DNA from: Ruegeria halocynthiae
Lineage (GTDB): Bacteria; Pseudomonadota; Alphaproteobacteria; Rhodobacterales; Rhodobacteraceae
Direction of reading: 5' to 3'
Assembly: GCF_900106805.1 (NCBI RefSeq)
Contig: NZ_FNNP01000002.1
Location: 1-64,000, forward strand
DNA: 64,000 bases
The notes under the pieces were generated by a model that saw nothing but the letters and a program-made list of their open reading frames with translations, was not told the origin of the DNA and made no database searches. Made by a program: the position numbers and the translations under genes. Positions 58,975 through 64,000 of this stretch are shown here, one piece after another (within the stretch, counting starts at the first letter, position 1; the number at the start of each line of letters is the position of its first letter).

Positions 58975-60337
58975 GCCAAAGCCCGCCCAATTCCTTTTGG
59001 GCAACGTAAGATGCCACCAGAAGCCCGATCATCCAACCGGTGATCACGGCACAGGCGGTTCCGAACCAGACGCCAATCTCGTTGAAACCAAGCACGCCGA
59101 TGAATATCCAGACAAAGAAAACAACGCCAAATCCCTGGCGATAGAGGCTGATCCATACGGTCCAGATTGGGCGTTTCAGGGCTTGCAGCAGCGAGTTGAT
59201 CGAAAACAGCATCATGTAGAATGGAAGGATCAGGCTATCGACACGCAGATAGCTGAGTCCAACGCGGGTGACTTCGGGGTCATCGGTGAAGAGACCCAGC
59301 AGAAAGCGACCGAAAATCCACAGTATAGGTGCTGCAATAGCGGTCATAACGAGCCCTACTTTCCAGCAATAGAACAGAGCTTCGCGCACCCTTTCATAAT
59401 TTCGAGCCCCAAAATTCTGAGATGCGATGGGAAGCAGCGCGCCGGTAACCCCGAGTACTGGTAAAAGCAGAATCTGCTCAAGCCGAACGGCTACTCCGAA
59501 ACCTGCGATCGCGTGCTCTCCATAGATTTTCAGAGCGAATTGGATCACGAAACCTGACAGTAACATCACGACGAACGAAGTGGCGGTGGGCAGAACCTGC
59601 ACCGAAATTTCCCTGAACCGGTACAGCCGGGGAATGAAGTTTCGGGATCGCATTCGCCTCATCCTGCGGCGTCTGAGAACCTGTCGGATCAAGAACGCCA
59701 TCACGCCGGTCTGGCTGATCACCGTCGATACGGCGAGGCCATCGAAACCGATGCCGGGGATCAGGCCCGGAATGCCATAGATCAACAGTGGATTCAGGCC
59801 GATATTGGCAAAAAATGCAACGATGAGAGCGCGTTGCATTGAAACCGCATCCCCATGGGCCTGAAGGATTCCATTACACCCAAAGGCCAGAAGGAACCCA
59901 GGCAGGGCCAGCAACAGCCAGTAGAAATAACGCAACCCCGCATCACGATATAGCCCTGGTTCTGAAACCAAATGTATCAGAGCAGGACCATACCAAAGCC
60001 CTGCCAGTGCCAGAACACAGGCCGCGATGAAGCCATAGATTATCCCTTGTGCCGCAAACCGCCGGGCTGCGCGCGTGTCGCCGGCCCCCAGCGCGTTGCC
60101 GACAAGCGCGCTCATCGCGGCGCCTAATCCAACACCTACCGAGATAGCGATAAAAAAGGCCTGAAAACCCAGCGCCAAACCAGCCTGAGCGCTGGTCGAG
60201 AGGAGCCCGGCGAAGAACATATCAACGACGTTGTAAAGCGTATTGAACAACATTCCGATCGCAGCGGGAATGGCCAAGGTTCTGAAATGAGTTGGGATAG
60301 GTCCTCGGGTCAGATCAATTTCGGTAGGGTCGGCCAT
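58949..60337 (-). CDS. MATE-family efflux transporter
   Basis: A 462-aa transporter with about twelve hydrophobic segments in two homologous halves. MATE features include TLAIPAAIGMLFNTLYNVVD, MFFAGLLSTSAQAGLALGFQ, and FGVAVRLEQILLLPVLGVTG followed by LPIASQNFGARNYERVREAL in the second half. It probably expels a cationic drug or metabolite using Na+ or H+. It begins 4 nt after the XRE-cupin stop and its end overlaps the convergent oxidase by 26 bp. Part of the minus-strand trio with the AhpD-like and XRE genes. Confidence 0.9.
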   Translation of the reverse strand: MADPTEIDLTRGPIPTHFRTLAIPAAIGMLFNTLYNVVDMFFAGLLSTSAQAGLALGFQAFFIAISVGVGLGAAMSALVGNALGAGDTRAARRFAAQGIIYGFIAACVLALAGLWYGPALIHLVSEPGLYRDAGLRYFYWLLLALPGFLLAFGCNGILQAHGDAVSMQRALIVAFFANIGLNPLLIYGIPGLIPGIGFDGLAVSTVISQTGVMAFLIRQVLRRRRMRRMRSRNFIPRLYRFREISVQVLPTATSFVVMLLSGFVIQFALKIYGEHAIAGFGVAVRLEQILLLPVLGVTGALLPIASQNFGARNYERVREALFYCWKVGLVMTAIAAPILWIFGRFLLGLFTDDPEVTRVGLSYLRVDSLILPFYMMLFSINSLLQALKRPIWTVWISLYRQGFGVVFFVWIFIGVLGFNEIGVWFGTACAVITGWMIGLLVASYVAQKELGGLWLRPRTDPG

Positions 60338-60341
60338 ATCT

Positions 60342-60929
60342 CTATGGACGCTCGGCCTGAACGGTCAGGAAAACGAACTCGGGCGTCAAAACCTCTTCGA
60401 AGCCGTGGTTCAGTTCCGCATCAACGCTGATGCTGTCCCCCGCTGACAGGTTGAACCGGGCCTCGCCGTAGCGATAGACCGCCTGTCCTTCGAGAACCTG
60501 AACAAAAACAACGCCGTGGCCGACATATGTGGGTGGCTGCCCCTCATCCCGCAGCAATGTGACGCGGCGGGCCTGAAAGCGCAGGTCTTTCCGGGCGTGC
60601 ATTGACAGGTTGACGTACTCGTGTGAATGCCCACCTGCCAGCCGGGTGGATTTCAATCCCTGCCCATGACGCACCAGCGTAAAATCGGTGTGATTCGTCC
60701 GTGCTTCCCTAAATAGTGAAACGATAGGAACTTCGAGAGCTTCGGCCAATGCTGCCAGCGTATCGATTGACGGAGACACCAGCCCATTTTCGATACGGCT
60801 GACCATAGCCGCCGATATGCCCGATTGTTCGGCCAGTCGGCGGGCGGACTGTTTCCGGCTTTGGCGCAGCTCTCTCAGCGAAGCGCCAATGGCACGGTCA
60901 ATCCGTCTTCCGGGTGTGTCATCCTGCAT
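60342..60929 (-). CDS. XRE-family regulator with C-terminal cupin
   Basis: A 195-aa regulator. HTH_3 at residues 15-75 (RQSRKQSARRLAEQSGISAA, SRIENGLVSPSIDTLAALAE). A cupin follows at 115-190 (VGHGVVFVQVLEGQAVYRYG, LSAGDSISVDAELNHGFEEV). It is a different protein from the XRE-cupin at 5762. It lies 11 nt after the AhpD-like gene and 4 nt before the MATE gene, so probably regulates this operon, possibly also the divergent amino-acid ABC transporter. Effector unknown. Confidence 0.87.
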   Translation of the reverse strand: MQDDTPGRRIDRAIGASLRELRQSRKQSARRLAEQSGISAAMVSRIENGLVSPSIDTLAALAEALEVPIVSLFREARTNHTDFTLVRHGQGLKSTRLAGGHSHEYVNLSMHARKDLRFQARRVTLLRDEGQPPTYVGHGVVFVQVLEGQAVYRYGEARFNLSAGDSISVDAELNHGFEEVLTPEFVFLTVQAERP

Positions 60930-60940
60930 GAAACATTCTG

Positions 60941-61519
60941 TCAGTCTTCGGCGTAATAGCCTACGACATCTCCTTCTGTTGTGACCCCCAAACCATTCAG
61001 CAATCGGTTGGCATAGTTGAAATATCCCACGATCTGGTTGATTTCGAGGATTTCACCATCTTCCCATCCTGCATCTCTCAGCGCGCTCACATCGGTCTTA
61101 GCCATCGCGCCCGGTGACCGCGTGAGCTTTCCCGTGTATGTCAGCGCAGCCAGATGCGCGCCGTCAAACGCATCTTGCGGGCGATGTGCTTTGAGCGCGG
61201 CCTCAACGGTGTCGGCGCGCGTGTCATCACCAATCAGATGACGGGCATTGGCCCAGTGGTTGGCATAGGAATAGGGACAGGCGTTCAGCGTTGAGACGTA
61301 AGAACTGATCACTTCCTGAAACCACATAGGCACTGAATTGGCGTCATCGTGTAGACAAGCCCGGTACAAAACGACGTGGCCTTTCATGGTGTTGGGGCGC
61401 AGCGAATGTACGCGCATCACATTGTCGACGGTCCCGTGCGGTGTACGTGCCAGATCCAGAGTGGCCCTCAGGTTCTCGTCGGCATCTTCGTCAGATATCA
61501 TCCGAATCCAGGCGGACAT
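60941..61519 (-). CDS. AhpD-like/peroxidase-related protein (CMD fold)
   Basis: A 192-aa protein of the carboxymuconolactone decarboxylase/AhpD-like fold, close to the peroxidase-related (TIGR01926-type) group. The region that normally carries CxxC reads NACPYSYANHWANARHL: the first Cys and the His are kept but the second Cys is Ser. A thiol-disulfide mechanism is therefore doubtful. It starts MSAWIRMISDEDADENLRAT. It is first in the trio with XRE and MATE and divergent from the amino-acid ABC genes by 120 bp. Function unknown. Confidence 0.8.
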   Translation of the reverse strand: MSAWIRMISDEDADENLRATLDLARTPHGTVDNVMRVHSLRPNTMKGHVVLYRACLHDDANSVPMWFQEVISSYVSTLNACPYSYANHWANARHLIGDDTRADTVEAALKAHRPQDAFDGAHLAALTYTGKLTRSPGAMAKTDVSALRDAGWEDGEILEINQIVGYFNYANRLLNGLGVTTEGDVVGYYAED

Positions 61520-61639
61520 TCACGTTCCCTTCCACGTTTTCTGTTCGAGTTTTGGCGGCGTGATGCAGCCCAGTGAGTTTTTTATTGACGAGAATTGCAC
61601 ATTAAGCAACCATATTGAATAGTGCGCAACAGGTTTGAC

Positions 61640-62386
61640 ATGACCCAGCTGAACCCAATGATCGAAGTGACCAATCTGGATAAGTTCTATGGCACATTCC
61701 ATGCGCTCAAGAACATTGATCTGACCGTTCGACAGGGTGAAAAAGTGGTGATCTGCGGTCCGTCCGGATCTGGGAAATCCACGCTCATCCGCTGTTTCAA
61801 CGGGCTGGAGTGGCACAATTCCGGGCGCCTCGTGATCGACGGGATCGAAGTCTACGAAGGGGCTAAGGAAATCCGTGAATTGCGTCAGGAGGTCGGCATG
61901 GTCTTCCAGCAATTCAATCTGTTCCCGCATCTGACCGTGCTTGAAAATCTGATGATAGGGCCGATGAAAGTGCGCAAGATTTCCAAAGCCCAGGCTGAAG
62001 AAACCGCGCGAAACTATCTGGATCGCGTTCATATTCCCGAACAGGCCGACAAGTACCCGGCGCAATTGTCGGGGGGTCAGCAACAACGCGTCGCCATCGC
62101 GCGGTCCTTGTGCATGGAAACCCGGATCATGCTGTTTGATGAGCCGACCTCCGCGCTGGATCCCGAAATGATCAACGAAGTGCTGGATGTGATGGTTGAA
62201 TTGGCTGACACGGGAATGACCATGGTCGTTGTGACGCATGAGATGGGATTTGCCCGCAAAGTCGCCGACACCATGGTGTTTATGGAGGCCGGGCAGATTG
62301 TAGAAATCTCGCCCCCCGAACAGTTCTTTACCAACCCGTCCAGCGAGCGCTGTCGCCTGTTCCTGAACCAGATATTGGAACATTGA
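61640..62386 (+). CDS. Polar amino-acid ABC transporter ATPase (GlnQ/AapP type)
   Basis: A 248-aa ATPase. Walker A (GPSGSGKSTLIRC), Q-loop (MVFQQFNLFPHLTVLENL), signature LSGGQQQRVAIARSLC, Walker B (IMLFDEPTSALD) and H-loop (VVVTHEMGFARKV) are intact. The sequence is typical of the PAAT family. The ATG at 61640 (after ACAGG) is preferred over an upstream in-frame GTG at 61622. Forms an importer with the permease (62388) and binding protein (63267). Divergent from the AhpD-like gene. Confidence 0.93.
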   Translation: MTQLNPMIEVTNLDKFYGTFHALKNIDLTVRQGEKVVICGPSGSGKSTLIRCFNGLEWHNSGRLVIDGIEVYEGAKEIRELRQEVGMVFQQFNLFPHLTVLENLMIGPMKVRKISKAQAEETARNYLDRVHIPEQADKYPAQLSGGQQQRVAIARSLCMETRIMLFDEPTSALDPEMINEVLDVMVELADTGMTMVVVTHEMGFARKVADTMVFMEAGQIVEISPPEQFFTNPSSERCRLFLNQILEH

Positions 62387-62387
62387 C

Positions 62388-63230
62388 ATGACTGATCTGG
62401 GTATATCGCGGGGGACAGGACAGCCGCTGCCGAAACCGCCCTATTACAAGCGGTTCTTTGGTTCGTCGCTTGTTTCGGTCGTGATCTATGCGGTTATTGT
62501 CGGACTAATCGCCTATGGCTCATACTCTGGCGCGCAGGGTATGGGGTATAATTGGCAATGGTACCGGGTGCCCCAGTTCCTTTACCGCAATACCGAGATC
62601 GGGTTCGAGTGGGGCGAAATTCCCATTGGGTTGGTCGCCACGATCAATCTGTCCGTCATTTCCTTTTTGTTGGCCACCGCTATCGGATTGCTAGTCGCAT
62701 TGCTGCGTCTGTCCGGCTTGGTGGTTGGTACGTCGGTCGCAGTGGCGTTCCTTGAACTGATCCGAAATATCCCGCTACTGGTTCTGCTTTATCTGTTTTA
62801 CTATGTACTGGGGCCGATCTTCGGTTTTAACCGATATACCGCCAGTATTCTGACCTTGGCGGTGTTTCATTCGGCACTGATATCCGAAATCCTGCGGGCC
62901 GGGATCAATGCTGTCCCGACTGGTCAGTGGGAGGCGGCCAAATCCATCGGGATGACCCCCTATCAGACCTATAAGTATATAGTCTTACCTCAATCCGTTC
63001 GGTTTATGCTGCCACCAATGACGGGTGAGGTGGTTCACCTGATCAAGTCTTCGGCCATCGTCAGCGTCATTGCCGTGGCCGAACTGACCACATTTGGGCG
63101 TAACATCATTTCGGATACCTACATGAGTTTTGAAATCTGGTTCACCATCGCACTGGTCTATCTGGTGGTGACCCTGATCCTGTCGATCGGCGTCAGCTAT
63201 CTGGAGAAGAAATATGCAGTCGATCAGTAA
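62388..63230 (+). CDS. Polar amino-acid ABC transporter permease
   Basis: A 280-aa permease of the His/Glu/Gln/Arg/opine family, with five or six hydrophobic segments. The N-terminal cytoplasmic stretch is followed by GSSLVSVVIYAVIVGLIAYG; ELIRNIPLLVLLYLFYYVLG and the EAA loop QWEAAKSIGMTPYQTYKYIV are diagnostic. It has a longer N-terminus than minimal GlnP proteins, like AapQ/M-type permeases. The start is 1 nt after the ATPase stop. Whether a second permease exists lies beyond the window. Confidence 0.92.
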   Translation: MTDLGISRGTGQPLPKPPYYKRFFGSSLVSVVIYAVIVGLIAYGSYSGAQGMGYNWQWYRVPQFLYRNTEIGFEWGEIPIGLVATINLSVISFLLATAIGLLVALLRLSGLVVGTSVAVAFLELIRNIPLLVLLYLFYYVLGPIFGFNRYTASILTLAVFHSALISEILRAGINAVPTGQWEAAKSIGMTPYQTYKYIVLPQSVRFMLPPMTGEVVHLIKSSAIVSVIAVAELTTFGRNIISDTYMSFEIWFTIALVYLVVTLILSIGVSYLEKKYAVDQ

Positions 63231-63266
63231 CCACAAGAATTCAACCGGACAACAAGGAGAACCAAG

Positions 63267-64000
63267 ATGAAGCTATCTCGCAGAATGCTCGGGGCAGCCC
63301 TGGGCGCGGTCGTGGCAACAGGCATGGCGACCTCAGGCTGGGCTCAAAGCGCGACCCAGGATCTGTCCCGTGAAAGTGTGATCGAAACGATCAAACAGGA
63401 TGGGGTAGTCCGGGTTGGCCTGTCGTTGTTCGTACCATGGTCGATGCGCGACAAGAACGGTGATCTGATCGGGTTCGAACTGGATGTCGGGCGCAAACTT
63501 GCCGAAGACATGGGCGTCGAGGTCGAATTTGTCCCAACCGCCTGGGATGGGATCATCCCTGCGCTTGTATCCGGTAATTTCGACGTAATCATCTCGGGGA
63601 TGTCGGTGACTGCGCAGCGGAATCTGACAATCAACTTCACCGATCCTTACGCGTATTCGGGTATGGCTATCTATGGCAACAAAGAACTAATCGAGGGGAT
63701 GACAGCCGAAGATCTAAATTCACCGGATGTGACATTTGCGGCGCGTCGCGGAGCTACCCCGGCAACGGTCATCGCTAAGGCTTTTCCCGATGCAACCTTG
63801 CTTCTGTTTGATGAAGATGGCGCTTCTCGTCAGGAAGTTCTGAATGGCAACGCACATGCGACTATGGCGTCACAGCCAACTCCAAACCGGGACGTCGCAC
63901 AGTATCCGGATGTCCTCCGACTGTTCGATGGCGAACTGTTCGATCCACGTGGCGAGGCGTTTGGATTGCGCAAAGGTGATCCGGACGCGATGAACTTCTT
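63267..64000 (+). CDS. Amino-acid ABC transporter binding protein (3' end cut by window)
   Basis: The gene starts at ATG 63267 after AAGGAGAACCAAG and runs open to the end of the window, so the C-terminus is missing. The signal peptide is MKLSRRMLGAALGAVVATGM, cleaved near SGWAQS. The mature part is a PAAT-type SBP_bac_3 domain: VRVGLSLFVPWSMRDKNGDL, GFELDVGRKLAEDMGVEVEF and VPTAWDGIIPALVSGNFDVI. It lies 36 nt after the permease. Which amino acid it binds cannot be read from the part present. Confidence 0.9.
   Translation, partial: MKLSRRMLGAALGAVVATGMATSGWAQSATQDLSRESVIETIKQDGVVRVGLSLFVPWSMRDKNGDLIGFELDVGRKLAEDMGVEVEFVPTAWDGIIPALVSGNFDVIISGMSVTAQRNLTINFTDPYAYSGMAIYGNKELIEGMTAEDLNSPDVTFAARRGATPATVIAKAFPDATLLLFDEDGASRQEVLNGNAHATMASQPTPNRDVAQYPDVLRLFDGELFDPRGEAFGLRKGDPDAMNF

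Noticed and set aside
61520..62389. 289-aa open frame opposite the amino-acid ABC ATPase
   Set aside because: Antisense shadow of an ATPase with all motifs intact.

Overview
The window looks like the chromosome of a marine alphaproteobacterium of the order Rhodobacterales (Roseobacter group). The inference rests on gene content: TRAP transporters, a glycerol ABC transporter of the GlpSTPQV type, a hydroxyproline deaminase/epimerase pair, a DMGDH-GcvT oxidase next to a trimethylamine-methyltransferase-like gene, many FAD amino-acid oxidases, and FCD-GntR, LysR and XRE-cupin regulators beside almost every catabolic operon. No rRNA, tRNA, CRISPR, prophage or insertion sequence was seen. The window is a dense patchwork of uptake-plus-catabolism operons for small nitrogenous and methylated compounds.

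Left part (1-13300). A minus-strand operon glyA-lpdA-lipA-agcS-usp (glycine/serine C1 metabolism, lipoylation, a Na+/alanine-glycine symporter, a stress protein) faces a divergent XRE-cupin regulator. Next is a partial hydroxyproline module on the plus strand (HypD-like deaminase, hydroxyproline epimerase, GntR regulator), then a YpsA/Mo-carrier-like protein. The thiamine transporter thiBPQ follows on the minus strand behind a clear TPP riboswitch.

Middle part (13300-36300). A chromosomal ccdAB pair lies behind a perfect 16-bp palindrome. A TRAP operon in the order Q-P-M-usp comes next, preceded by about 800 bp without genes that contain several hairpins, then a MocR regulator. A cluster of poorly known genes (71-aa membrane protein, BNR-like protein, 80-aa protein, AGE-type sugar isomerase) leads to a YeiH-type exporter and Pta. 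Around 25.7-28.9 kb, an Asp/Glu-racemase-like gene and a GntR gene are transcribed away from a ThDP enzyme of unknown substrate. A LysR gene is divergent from a plus-strand run: MLE-type enolase-superfamily enzyme, DadA-like oxidase, TRAP transporter and BASS transporter.

Right part (36300-64000). A BCCT betaine-type transporter and ugd are followed by a BlaI/BlaR1-like pair lying downstream of the glycerol ABC operon glpVSTPQU. The two glycerol ATPases have complementary degenerate motifs. A cobalamin riboswitch precedes a 28-codon reading frame, a DUF1636 gene and a BtuDFC-like ABC transporter. A LysR gene with a near-palindromic site precedes an operon of DMGDH-GcvT fusion, non-pyrrolysine MttB homologue, Ldh2-type reductase and DadA-like oxidase, probably an N-methylated amino-acid pathway that could be corrinoid-dependent. 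The window ends with an AhpD-like/XRE-cupin/MATE operon divergent from a polar amino-acid ABC transporter whose binding-protein gene runs off the end.

Recurring themes are hairpins directly after solute-binding-protein genes in three transport operons, and imine-forming amino-acid oxidases paired with epimerases, racemases or imine reductases.
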